Of a DNA stretch of 64,000 nucleotides, positions 1 to 9,445 are shown in pieces. The DNA comes from Trichomonas vaginalis G3. Taxonomy: Eukaryota > Parabasalia > Trichomonadida > Trichomonadidae. Position 1 is the stretch's first letter, and every line of letters starts with the position of its first letter. The notes beneath the pieces are model-generated. The model did not search any database and had not been told where the DNA came from. It worked only from the letters and a program-made list of their open reading frames with translations. Location: positions 22,397,896-22,461,895 of the forward strand of contig NC_067206.1 of the NCBI RefSeq assembly GCF_026262505.1. The letters run 5' to 3'. The position numbers and the translations under genes are program-made.

Positions 1-1
1 A

Positions 2-442
2 GCATTATTCACAGATTGCCAAGATATAGGCGATTCAGTTCTTTTTGACTTACTTACTACAATGTGCGAATTTTTGGTCGATATTTTATACGAATGCCGA
101 GCAATAGGAAGCTGTCAGTACGAAGATCAGATTATTCAGCAAATTGAAGGGTACAAAGATGAAGCTGATGAGCTTTCCCAGACTGAGATGGAGCCTCCTT
201 CGATATCTGCTTTGAAATTTTTGTTTGATAAAGGAATGGAATACGCAATGACAGGAGTTAAAGCGGAACAAGACGGAAATATGTCCTTTGCAAAGTTTAA
301 GTACCAAAAGTCACTCTATATTTTGTGTCCTTTGGTCTTTTTGATAGGAAGAGATGAAGAAATTTTCAAAGTTCGTATTTTATACGATCAGTTGATGTTT
401 AGATTAAGTATTCCTTCGCCTGAAGAAAATTTGACTATTTAA
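2..442 (+). CDS. 3' end of a larger gene, possibly the C-terminal (MIT-like) tail of an ATG1/ULK-type kinase
   Basis: The frame is open from the left edge to a TAA at 440-442, so this is the C-terminal 146 residues of a gene that starts outside the window. The ATG at 62 is internal. The segment is helical: an acidic stretch (EGYKDEADELSQTEMEPP) is followed by two long helices with the pattern ALKFLFDKGMEYA...KYQKSLYILCPL...VRILYDQLMFRL. That resembles the second MIT-like three-helix bundle at the C-terminus of ULK/Atg1 kinases, which binds Atg13. No kinase domain is visible because it would lie outside the window. That it is a gene end is secure; the ATG1/ULK identity is an inference from weak similarity. 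It could be another protein with a TPR/MIT-type helical tail. Confidence 0.6.
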   Translation, partial: ALFTDCQDIGDSVLFDLLTTMCEFLVDILYECRAIGSCQYEDQIIQQIEGYKDEADELSQTEMEPPSISALKFLFDKGMEYAMTGVKAEQDGNMSFAKFKYQKSLYILCPLVFLIGRDEEIFKVRILYDQLMFRLSIPSPEENLTI

Positions 443-918
443 TAATTTGATTTTTTTATATTTGATAAATAGATATGTTATTTTTATTCTATTTCATGAA
501 TATTTTTATTACTTCAGTCATAGATCTATATATTGTTATATTAAATGCTTGAAAAACATTTTGAAAAATAATTATGAAAATTATTAGTCATATAAGCTAT
601 TATAAGACTGTACTCTTATGTAACAGTAAATTGAAAGTAAAATACATAAGATTAATCATGATTAATCAGTTTACATTGATGATCATAACTGAAAATCATG
701 ATGAAATTAGAGGATTTCTCCTCATTCTAAGAATCTCTTAATTTACAATGTGGTGGTTATTTGTGTAACAGTAGTGGTTAAGTTAGAGATCCTCAATCTC
801 CATCAAAATTTCTCGATATAATACTTTTTAAACATATTTATGGATGATAGTATGTAAAAATTAATAGAATACAAGACAGTAATAAATATTTAAAAAACAA
901 ATTAGAAAAAAAATTAGA
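443..918. other. Intergenic, AT-rich, nothing recognised
   Basis: A 476-bp convergent spacer between the left-edge gene and the Rogdi-like gene. It is AT-rich with short palindromes (for example TTAATCATGATTAA near 651). I see no open frame, tRNA or transposon end. Confidence 0.6.
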
Positions 919-1647
919 TTATAATTGAGATTTCTTCAAAGAGCTAAGTGTTTCGAGATCTTCGTTTGCCGAATGAATAAGTCGAAGTATACGCGTAAGC
1001 GTTTGATGACATTGTGAAGCAATGATTGAATGCTCAATCATATATCTTTGTCCATTGATTTGGACGACAGATTTAGGAGAATAGTTAAACGGAGTTGAGT
1101 GTACATGCATTTCACGGAGAGGATCTGTTGTTGGCTGAACCATATAAATTGATACGTAAAAAGAATCGCGGAATGGAAAAACGCTGATCAAAAGATTCTC
1201 TGGTGGAGCTGGTTCTATCGAAGAAGCCCAATCTGGAGTTATCTCTGAGTTTGTTAAGAATTCTCGAACGGTCAAAATTCGTTCGCACTGTAAAATATCT
1301 CTATGTGCATCCTCAGCTAGTGTAACTGTAAGCATTGATGGATTTTTAGCTAAATAACGCATTTTAGGAATAAGTGGTGAAATTATTGATAAAATCGAAT
1401 GAAATTCTGTGACAGGATAGCTACTAATTTTATAAGAAACCTCGCCTCCTGTTTGTGCATTTAATGTAGTATATATTGTGCATAAATCATATAAATCTTG
1501 CTCAATTTTGATACGAGCACTAACTTTTCCATTGGAAGAATTAATTTCTACTAAGATTTCTTCGCGCTTCAGAATGTTTTCGATTGCTTGGAGACTTTCT
1601 ACGACTCTATTAAGTTCAGGTAAAGAGTTTATTTGATGATCACCCAT
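919..1647 (-). CDS. Rogdi-like protein (RAVE-type V-ATPase assembly factor)
   Basis: A 242-residue cytosolic-type protein without signal peptide or membrane segment. The N-terminal third is helical (LPELNRVVESLQAIENILKREE). The C-terminal half matches the Rogdi layout: a PAPPENLLISVFPFRDSFYVSIY strand pair like the PALPSDLLVNVY region of animal Rogdi, then HSTPFNYSPKSVVQINGQRYMIEHS, then a closing helix with Q and L. Length is close to animal Rogdi (about 287). Rogdi is the relative of yeast Rav2, a subunit of the RAVE complex that reassembles V-ATPase on acidic organelles. The start is the ATG at 1645-1647, with an Inr-like TCACTTT directly upstream. It converges with the left-edge gene. Assignment rests on recognised pattern, not on a search. 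Confidence 0.5.
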   Translation of the reverse strand: MGDHQINSLPELNRVVESLQAIENILKREEILVEINSSNGKVSARIKIEQDLYDLCTIYTTLNAQTGGEVSYKISSYPVTEFHSILSIISPLIPKMRYLAKNPSMLTVTLAEDAHRDILQCERILTVREFLTNSEITPDWASSIEPAPPENLLISVFPFRDSFYVSIYMVQPTTDPLREMHVHSTPFNYSPKSVVQINGQRYMIEHSIIASQCHQTLTRILRLIHSANEDLETLSSLKKSQL

Positions 1648-1648
1648 T

Positions 1649-1656
1649 CAAAGTGA
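1649..1656 (-). promoter_or_regulatory. Inr-like motif before the Rogdi-like gene
   Basis: TCACTTTG on the minus strand, ending one base before the ATG. It fits the first part of the trichomonad initiator (TCAYTWY...), which in this group sits within about 20 bases of the start codon and gives very short leaders. Confidence 0.45.
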
Positions 1657-1838
1657 GATAAAATTGATAAACAATTGATAAAAATGAAAGTAGAATGTGC
1701 ATTTGATATAAATTATTAAAAATTTTTAATTGCTATATAAAATTTTATTTGTCAAAACCATCGACTTTACGTTGACAAAATCTTTATAATTGTCAAAAAA
1801 GTTGTATGTCTTTGACCTAACCGCTGTCTTTTCTTTTA

Positions 1839-2261
1839 ATGTCAAAACGTGGACGTACAGGTCAGCAAGGCACAAAGTTCGCCATGACAGCAGGTCTTCC
1901 AGTTGGTGCAGTCATCAACTGCTGCGATAACTCCGGCGCTAAGAACATGTTCATCATTTCTGTTCGTGGCCATAAGGGTCGTCTCAACCGTCTCCCAGCT
2001 GCTTCAGTTTCAGATCTTATCGTTGTTACATGCAAGAAGGGTAAGCCAGCTCTTCGTAAGAAAGTCTCCATGGGCGTCGTTGTTCGCCAACGCGCAATCT
2101 GGCGCCGTAAGGATGGCGTAGTTATCGGATTCCAGGATAATGCTGGCGTTATTATCAATGATAAGGGTGAAATGAAGGGTTCTGCTATCACAGGACCAGT
2201 TGCTAAGGAAGCTGCTGAACTTTGGCCAAAAGTTGCTTCAGTTGCCCCAGCCGTTTTCTAA
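1839..2261 (+). CDS. RPL23: 60S ribosomal protein L23 (uL14)
   Basis: 140 residues, the normal length for eukaryotic uL14. The family signature is clear throughout: [24 protein letters not shown] near the N-terminus, [23 protein letters not shown] in the middle, then [39 protein letters not shown] and [16 protein letters not shown]. uL14 lies at the subunit interface of the large ribosomal subunit near the sarcin-ricin loop. The codon use is visibly richer in C-ending codons than that of the surrounding genes, as expected for a highly expressed gene in an AT-rich genome. The leader is pyrimidine-rich (CTTTTCTTTTA just before the ATG). No intron is seen. Confidence 0.97.
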   Translation: MSKRGRTGQQGTKFAMTAGLPVGAVINCCDNSGAKNMFIISVRGHKGRLNRLPAASVSDLIVVTCKKGKPALRKKVSMGVVVRQRAIWRRKDGVVIGFQDNAGVIINDKGEMKGSAITGPVAKEAAELWPKVASVAPAVF

Positions 2262-2533
2262 GAATAGAATTTTACCTCTAGATTATTCATAAAAAGTCAA
2301 AATATAGCAATATTAAAAACAAAATTTACATCTTTAGAGAATTTTATGAAAACTACTCTACAAATTAAGAATTTTGAAATAAAACATTTAAAACTTCAAT
2401 GAATTTTAACATGGAATTGAAATTCCATAAAAATCAAATATTTATCCTTGAGATTACCTTTTTTTAATAACTATTTTCTATTCTTTTGAAGTTAGTTTTG
2501 AATACCATGTTGTTCGAAAATACTGAAACTGTA

Positions 2534-3938
2534 CCCTCTATTTCCAGGAATTACCGTCACTTTTTTTTCACCTTCTAAAAAAGCTTCTATATCTCGACAT
2601 ATATAGACATTTTCGAAGCATTTTAAAAGAGGATAGGATAGAAAAGATGTTGAATTTTATGATTTTGTACTTTATATGGAAATATGAGACATGAGATTTA
2701 ATATGATTTGATTGCAAGTTGAAATTTTTGATTTTTATAATATAGCATTTTTATGATATAAAGAGTGTTTTTATGATAAAATTTTTGCTCAAAAACAAAA
2801 ATTTTGGTAAAACGGTAATTCCTGGCTGACGTTAAAATATGCTTTGTTCTCCACTAAAAATACTATTTAATGATATAAAAATCAATTATTTTGTGTATTC
2901 ATAGACTTTTTTGTTGAAACTTCGAACGCATGAAAACTACTATTAGAATAGATTAGATTGAAAATAAACAGCGGAAACAAACTCAGCACATTTTATATGA
3001 TTTAGTGCTGTGACAAAAGTATATCATTCACACTCAAAGGAAAATCTGATTATCCCAATAAAATAGAAATAAATCAATAAAAAGCATAATAGATGTATTC
3101 TATTTGGATGATGATACTATATCATTTATCAAATTTTGAAAATATTTATTTTTCACGAATTCGAACCGAAACAAGACTTCAAACTCGTCAAAATTTTAAA
3201 AAATGAATATTTATCAAAATAAATGCAGGATTTGTTGATTATGTCATTAATACTCCATTCTTTTAGTAAATACATGTGCATTAGCCTTTTCCTCGCAAAA
3301 GATTGAAATAGATTTTTCAATTTATTCGGATTAAAATATATTTTTCGTTTATTCATATCTATGTAAATACATTAAACATCATAACACTTTGAAATACTAT
3401 TGTTTTAGTAATCAATTTCTTATCCTTATCATTTCTACAATTGGTATTATTCACTTCATAATATAAGAGTTCTAAAAATGTCAAAAAGTATTCATTTTAG
3501 GAATAAAAGACTTAATTTAAATTTAATATAATTATTTTTATATCTATACAAACAAATTGTGAGAACATTCAGGTGGCCCCATAAGTAATAACATATCAGT
3601 ATTTTGATATGATACCTCATATATAAGGTATGATTAGAAAGCTGAAATCAGCTTTTTCAATTTTTCATCAGTGAAAATGTTTTATACCTTATACCTATTA
3701 AAATAGCCTAATTTCAGTCCCCTCCCTCTTGCATTCGTTGAGATAAGGAGATTTGAAATTATGCAATTTCGACGCCGTTACCCTCTCCATTTGCCACAAA
3801 AATGTAAGGGATATATAACACTGTTGTATAAATTAATATTTTCTTGTTATTTTTTAAAAATAATACTTCAATCATGCTAAAATTGAATTTTTTTGATGCA
3901 CAAAATAACCTTAAACGGTAATTCCTGGAAATAGAGGG
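2534..3938. repeat. Non-autonomous element with 23-bp terminal inverted repeats and TA flanks
   Basis: CCCTCTATTTCCAGG and the 8 bases after it (2534-2556) recur perfectly as the reverse complement at 3916-3938. TA lies directly outside both ends (2532-2533 and 3939-3940), as a TA target duplication would give. A shorter inverted copy of the inner 13 bases (CGGTAATTCCTGG) sits at 2813-2825, so a smaller nested element or a composite is possible. The interior is AT-rich and has no transposase-like frame. The TA flank and the size suggest a Tc1/mariner-dependent or similar non-autonomous DNA transposon; the family is not certain. Confidence 0.55.
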
Positions 3939-4053
3939 TATTAATTGAGCAATGTAGTTCAAGGGTGAGAATCTTTTAACAAAAATGATATATATCGAAC
4001 AAATTAGAGTTTTCGATTTTGAAACTTTCATTAGAAGAGAATGAAATATTAGA

Positions 4054-5022
4054 TTATGAAGAGTTAGAAATGTTTACTAAAGTTTGTAAAAAAAGAGAAA
4101 GTCTATTAACATAAGAAATACTTTTTTTGATAATTGCAAATTCTGCTTGGCAATTACCAGTTGAAAAATGAATCAATTTGTTAGTAAATAGTTCTCTTGG
4201 ATTAGTAGGTTTTACATTTCTATAAAATGTATTTGAAATCGAATTGTCAATGTAACAACTATCAACTGTTAATTGATCTTGATTGTTATATATCAAATAT
4301 GAACCTTGAGGAGCAGTGTTGTTAATAAAAGAACAACTTTTTACAGTAAGAGAATTTTTATAATGGAAAATAATTCCATAATATGATTTTGTTATGGTAT
4401 TATTTATAATATTACATGAATCAATCAATGCGTAATTCCAAATATCTAGAATCATAGTACTTGTTGCTAAATTATTAACAACAGTTGTATAGTTATATTT
4501 TGTTGTGTATTTTTCTAAAGGACTTTTAAGCCAACCAGCAGGTCCCCAAGATGCTTTGCATGATGAGAAATTTGTTGATGAAACTATGATATTATCACGT
4601 TCTGCATTTATAGAGTAACCAAAACTTTCTTTTCCTACATCGAAAAGGGAACTTTCAATAATAAAGTTTAAGTTATCTTTGTCAACATATGTATATGAAA
4701 AATGTGCTCCACTTTGGCTTTGGCATTTTGTACAACAGAACTTTCGTTGAACAATCGAACTATTACTCCCAATTTTGAAGAAAATGCAACTTCCGCTCTC
4801 TGTTGAAGTGCAGTTACTAAAAGAGCACCGATTATGTAGGAATAAAGAGTTTTTAATTGGATCAAAAGTGATAACTCTGTTATTATCATCAAAAAAATTG
4901 CACTCATCTAAGTAATATTGACCTCTTCCTGCTGGTAGATTACAATTTTGGCAATATTTAGTTTGTTCTCCTACAAATTCATTTGCAAAGTAAGTGCTCC
5001 ATGAAAATCCATCAGAAATTTG
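4054..5022 (-). pseudogene. Beta-helix surface-type protein gene, 5' incomplete (family member A)
   Basis: The minus-strand frame is open from a stop just beyond 5022 to TAA at 4054-4056, about 322 codons, but contains no ATG in its first two thirds. The first one is near 4455. The sequence is a divergent relative of the 334-337-residue genes further right: TKYCQNCNLPAG, YYLDECNFFDD, RKFCCTKCQSQ, SSLFDVGKES, NNLATSTMILDIW, SYLIYNNQDQLTVDSC. Regular short strands rich in N, S and C are typical of right-handed parallel beta-helices found in large surface-protein families of trichomonads. The N-terminal block (SSSPEDDDVWKF) of its relatives is missing, so it is a truncated copy. The function is unknown. 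Confidence 0.6.
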
Positions 5023-5250
5023 TCAAAATTGAAAAATTGGAAGTCCTCTAAATTATAACACGATATCCATATAGAAAGAACTTTTGTCAATAGTTCTCAA
5101 CACTTTTATATCTAAAACTCGTTCAAATTGATGTTTAAAAGAGAGATTCAATTACAGTATACGGAAAATTTGGGTCTTAAGCTCACTTTTGGTCTTATTT
5201 TTTGACAGGGTGGGCCGCATAAATATCTGTGAAATGAACTTCGTATGAAA

Positions 5251-5330
5251 TTGAGGTGTAGTCTAACTGTTAAAACCGCCGGATTGGCTTTGTTTTTGGG
5301 GTTCCGAGTTCGAATTAAGTGCCACGCATT
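5251..5330 (+). other. tRNA-like sequence (degenerate)
   Basis: Contains a D-arm-like GGTGTAGTCTAACTGTTAAAAC, an anticodon-arm-like GCCGGATTGG and a T-loop-like GAGTTCGAATT, followed by a long T-run (5330-5350) like a Pol III stop. The acceptor ends do not pair well, so I do not call a working tRNA. It could be a tRNA pseudogene or the Pol III head of a SINE-like sequence within the transposon. Confidence 0.35.
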
Positions 5331-6460
5331 TCTTTTTTTCTTTTTTTTATACTTGAAAAATAAATAGAAGATTGCTATTAGTAAGAAACAAGTAAACTGT
5401 TTTTAGTCATATATATTGAATAAATTAAATTTTCTAATAATAATTTTGTGAATTTGACTCAAATTTATTAATATGAATCAATTGGATGTTCTCAAGTTCA
5501 CTATTCATACCAAGAGACTTAGTCAATCTTGGTATAACTGAATTATCCATATCAAAACATTTAAATTTTCAGAATTGTTCTATATTGTTATAGGTGGAAG
5601 AGCGATTACAAACAAAAATGTATTTTAAGATAGGTAGATACAAATAGACTGTAAATTATAAAAAACATAAAACAATATTCTAAAAAATTTTTATTCTTAT
5701 GAAAATATTGATTGGTTATAACATGTATCTAATGGTCTGTTTGAATCTCATATAAAGCAAAATTGAAAATTATTGAGAATAATATCCAAATATAATATTA
5801 TTTTTAATTTGAGATACAACTATGGTAATTATGTATTATAATGATATTTGTTGTAAGTTCTTATGTTTGTATGATCATAAATCAAAAATATAAGAATTTT
5901 TTGTTAATTTCTTCGGCAATCCATTATTTAAGCTTCAAATATCTATTGTCACATGCTAACATACATGAAACTAATTAAATGGGTATATCGTAAATAAGTT
6001 ATTATGAATAAATAGAGAAATTGAGGTGATTGTTTTGCAATTTTGAATTTTACTAACGCTTATGTTGAAATGTGATGTTATTCACATAATACCAGATCTC
6101 ATGATTATAATAATAAAAATAATTTGAACAATAAATGAGATTGGTATTAAAAATTGGATTTTGACACAAAGCTGCATAATCAACTTATATACATAAGAAT
6201 ATTAAGCGATTAACAATATTTCTTTCTCAAAATTGTTTAAAATTTAAAGATCAAAGTTCAAATATTTCGAATTTAGGATTAGAAAATCTTATAACTGTTT
6301 TGTAATTTGATTGTAATATAACCAAAAAGATTATTTTACAAAAATATGAGTATTTAAATACGAAATATATTATTCATGGATCAAATTCCAAATTGATTCT
6401 TATTAAAATAATTCTTGGGGATAATACAATTTATTGATATAATGAAAAAAGAAAAAATAA

Positions 6461-6535
6461 GATGTATTCGGATTCGAACCTGGTTTTTCTGACCCCAAAA
6501 ATAAAGCAGGTTAGCAAATGAACCTCATAATTATT
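6461..6535 (-). other. tRNA-like sequence (degenerate), opposite orientation
   Basis: On the minus strand it carries a good B-box (GGTTCGAATCC) and shares CTTTRTTTTTGGGGT with the copy at 5251-5330. It is followed downstream by T-runs. No convincing cloverleaf forms. With the first copy it makes an inward-facing pair inside the transposon. Confidence 0.35.
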
Positions 6536-7285
6536 TCATATAATTTTTATTTTTAGCTATAAGATTTTTCCTCAAACTTGCTTACCTGCAAATATACCTT
6601 CAGCTTCATAATTGATCAAAACTTACAAGGTCAAAGAGTAGCTTAATACTGCACATTTCAATATACTGTTTACTTCATTTTCAAATATTATTACATATTG
6701 TTCAATTAACGATTTTTTCACAGATGACTTTACTAACAAAACTGACCCATTCGTATCGCTCATTACCAACTCACAAAGTCGAAAACACAAGTTTCTGCGT
6801 CCACAGAGCATATGATTTAATAACGGATATCATTTTTAAATAAATGTGTATCTATTAACGAGCATTTTCATTAAATCTCATACAACAGAGAAAGAATACG
6901 AGTATAATATGGTCAGAGAGACTTGTGTCAGATTTTGAATTTTGTAGATTTCAACACAGTATCTCAATTTTGCATACTAAGATATGCACCTCTACAAATG
7001 CTTTTCATATCCACTCCGACTTCAAGCGTAAATACTTCCCATCTCTTACAATCATTACTTTTTTCGAACTCCCTAAAAATTTTTTTTAAAAAAATTTTAT
7101 TTTTTGACACTTTGCAAAATCTTAATCTACATAGTATATAGACGCTGTGTTTTTGCAAGTTTTTTTGCCAAAGTATTCAAAATTCTGGGAATTTTGCGGT
7201 TAAAAATAAGACCCAAAATGATTTTAAGACCCACTTTTTCCGTATACTGTTAAATTTACAGATTTATATTTTTTTATTATATATT

Positions 7286-8650
7286 TCAATCGAAAACGCT
7301 CATCATGACTCGTTTTCTTATTAATATAAATAGAGATAGTGACATTATACCAACAATTAATGATGCAACCAATCGCTCTATCATCAATTTAACGAAATGA
7401 ATGTTGTAGAAATCGAGGAAAGCAGGGATTCCTCCTTTCAAATAAGCTTTGACCATCAGTTGAGTATATCTAACAAATCTAATGAAAATTGATATTTTGA
7501 AGCTATCTTCACTTTCAGACAAAAGATGTTCGATTTGATAGACATCTTCAATCTGAAAAGCCAATTTAATACGAGCAGTATTTCTTGTTAGTAAGTCATA
7601 ATGGTGTAAATTGTTTTTCAATGCAAATAAGTCTTCATCTTTTGATGGAAATCCTAAATATTTTTGAAAATCTTTGTAATATCGATTCAAACCTTTTGGA
7701 CAGAACTTAGACTTAGTATATAACAATAAATATTTACCGGCATTATTATAATTGTTTGAGTAAAGGTAAAATGCCAAATTTGGTATCAAATCAATGTTAT
7801 CTTTGATATTTCGAGAGATTTCTTTGGAAAGAGCTTTCAAATATGGACTATCTTGATTGGAGGCAAGGAAAGCATCTGCATAGAGTTCCTTTATTTGATT
7901 TTCTTTTATTAATTTAAGAGCTAAATCTTCGTCAATGGAAAGTACTTCTTTTACAAAATGGTATCGACCTTCTGAGTCAGTAGCACAAATTTTATATAGT
8001 TCTTCACTTGGTTTTTGAGTTTTATCATGAATTCCTTTGATTATTTCAAGAATATTTTTAGGAATCGTATTTGATTTAAGATATTTCTGATATCTGTAGC
8101 CATCTTGTGGTAAAATGAATAGATCTGTTAAATTCTTATGTGTGGCCTTTGTTGGAGGGAAATATTCGGTGATTTTAATTAAATTTTCGTAAAGTGAATA
8201 ATCTGGTGCATCAGCAGTGCGAATTATTGAATATAATATCGTGTCGGATTCTGCTCGAATGAATGCTGCTTTTAGAGGATCTTTTTCAGTAAATAAACCA
8301 ATTTCGTAAAAATAAGCAAGGAAATCACCACATAAGTCTAGACCTTCTTGATAACATTCTTGCATTAACTTAAATGGTAAATCTCCTGCAGCTTCGTGGT
8401 GAACTTCGAAAGTATAATATTCTGCAACAATGAACTTTGCTGTAGTAGTATTTAGTCTTTCTAGTATGTATAACTTATCTTTAAATGAATCTACGCTTGA
8501 AGTAACATTTAATAAAAATTTTTTCTCTTCTTCTGTACTACTGTTGAAATCCCAGAAGTTTTCTACAGTAGGTCCATTTTTTCGATGTTGTAGAGTGAGA
8601 TATCTTGGTTTTGTCTGTATATATGAAAGATAAAGTACTGTAAACAACAT
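7286..8650 (-). CDS. Sel1L/Hrd3-like single-pass membrane protein
   Basis: 454 residues. The layout is an N-terminal hydrophobic signal-like segment (MLFTVLYLSYIQ), a long helical body and one C-terminal membrane span (LVASLIVGIMSLSLFILI, about residues 430-446) with a short basic tail. The body has Sel1-like helix pairs, clearest near residues 95-135 (AAGDLPFKLMQECYQEG, GDFLAYFYEIGLFTEKDPLKAA). Signal, Sel1 repeats, terminal span is the layout of Hrd3/SEL1L, the ER-lumen partner of the Hrd1 ubiquitin ligase in ER-associated degradation. The repeats are degenerate, so another ER or surface membrane protein with TPR-like repeats remains possible. The ATG at 8648-8650 is preceded by an Inr-like TCACTTTTTT about 34 bases upstream. 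The gene ends 37 bp from the transposon end at 7249. Confidence 0.5.
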   Translation of the reverse strand: MLFTVLYLSYIQTKPRYLTLQHRKNGPTVENFWDFNSSTEEEKKFLLNVTSSVDSFKDKLYILERLNTTTAKFIVAEYYTFEVHHEAAGDLPFKLMQECYQEGLDLCGDFLAYFYEIGLFTEKDPLKAAFIRAESDTILYSIIRTADAPDYSLYENLIKITEYFPPTKATHKNLTDLFILPQDGYRYQKYLKSNTIPKNILEIIKGIHDKTQKPSEELYKICATDSEGRYHFVKEVLSIDEDLALKLIKENQIKELYADAFLASNQDSPYLKALSKEISRNIKDNIDLIPNLAFYLYSNNYNNAGKYLLLYTKSKFCPKGLNRYYKDFQKYLGFPSKDEDLFALKNNLHHYDLLTRNTARIKLAFQIEDVYQIEHLLSESEDSFKISIFIRFVRYTQLMVKAYLKGGIPAFLDFYNIHFVKLMIERLVASLIVGIMSLSLFILIRKRVMMSVFD

Positions 8651-8683
8651 CGAATTTCAAAAAAAAATTTCAATATTTTTTTC

Positions 8684-8693
8684 AAAAAAGTGA
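8684..8693 (-). promoter_or_regulatory. Inr-like motif before the Sel1L-like gene
   Basis: TCACTTTTTT on the minus strand, about 34 bases upstream of the ATG. It matches the trichomonad TCAYTW initiator core. Confidence 0.35.
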
Positions 8694-8866
8694 CAAAATA
8701 TTTGATTTTACTCTGGAAGTGTTTTTCCATTAAAAATATCCCGTTTCCTATAGAGATTTCATTTAATGAATCATCAAACTGTAGATATAGACATATTTGT
8801 CTTGATGATTTGTTGATTAAAAGAAATTTAGAAAATTTTGAAATAATAGAATTTTATTTTTTTATT

Positions 8867-9427
8867 TTAAACATTAATGCCTGATCCGGAATCTGATGGG
8901 ATAGAATCAGAATAATCATCATCAGGTAACTGAGCTGGTTGAGGGGCAGGTTGTGGCTTTTCTTCAACTGGAGCTGGTTTCTGAGGAGCTGGATTGCTGA
9001 CAAGTTGTTGGTTAGTTGATGGCTGGTATTCGGATCTTGAAACAGTAACTCCAGAGCCAGATGAGTCACGATCTGGAACGGATTTGTTCAAGCAAGCAAC
9101 GACAACAATGCAAATGATAACAAGAACAATAACGATAGCGCAGATAATGATGAAAGCGACAATACCATGGAAGAGTTTTAATGGTCTTCTGTTTGCAGCG
9201 TACATTGCGACCTTAAATTCATTTTGTGCATTTGAATCTTTTGGAATATTGTACTTGAGATTAGCGTTGATTGAATTTTCAGAAACGCTGTTTTCATTTT
9301 GAGCTTGTAAATTAATTTTGTTGGATTCTTCAATTGGAATGTTCTTTACTGGTGCAATTTCTTGGAGAGGGTTCTTCCTATTAAGGATCGCAGCTGCCTG
9401 CTGGCAGAAGAATAAAGAAAACATCAT
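8867..9427 (-). CDS. Small single-pass membrane protein with proline-rich tail
   Basis: 186 residues, family not recognised. It has a short hydrophobic N-terminus (MMFSLFFCQQAAA, a possible signal peptide) and a polar N/E/K-rich stretch. A strong membrane span (GIVAFIIICAIVIVLVIICI, about residues 86-110) follows. The C-terminal tail is rich in P, Q, D and S (PAPQKPAPVEEKPQPAPQP) and ends SGSGINV. Short proline-rich tails after one span are common on trichomonad surface proteins and may bind cytoskeletal or trafficking adaptors, but this is inference. It is divergent in sequence from the Sel1L-like gene downstream on the same strand. The leader carries a good Inr match (9431-9445). Confidence 0.7.
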   Translation of the reverse strand: MMFSLFFCQQAAAILNRKNPLQEIAPVKNIPIEESNKINLQAQNENSVSENSINANLKYNIPKDSNAQNEFKVAMYAANRRPLKLFHGIVAFIIICAIVIVLVIICIVVVACLNKSVPDRDSSGSGVTVSRSEYQPSTNQQLVSNPAPQKPAPVEEKPQPAPQPAQLPDDDYSDSIPSDSGSGINV

Positions 9428-9430
9428 TAA

Positions 9431-9445
9431 CTGTGAAAAAAATGA
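9431..9445 (-). promoter_or_regulatory. Inr-like motif before the small membrane protein gene
   Basis: TCATTTTTTTCACAG on the minus strand, a few bases upstream of the ATG at 9427. It is one of the best fits in the window to the trichomonad initiator TCAYTWYTCATTA. Confidence 0.5.

Larger units (their letters stand above)
5155..7249. mobile_element. 2.1-kb non-autonomous DNA transposon with ~49-bp TIRs and TTA duplication
   Basis: The ends are CAGTATACGGAAAA... (5155) and its reverse complement ...CCGTATACTG (ending 7249). Similarity continues about 49 bases inward, through GGGTCTTA and GTCTTATTTTT, with some mismatches. TTA lies on both sides (5152-5154 and 7250-7252), a 3-bp target duplication. 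A TTA duplication is characteristic of PIF/Harbinger elements, and 3-bp duplications are also made by CACTA elements. No transposase-like frame is present in the 2095 bp, so it is non-autonomous. Two tRNA-like stretches of opposite orientation lie inside, near each end. Confidence 0.65.

Noticed and set aside
5251-6535. Two further tRNA genes
   Set aside because: The B-box-like T-loops are good but acceptor stems and anticodon arms do not fold properly; kept only as tRNA-like sequences.
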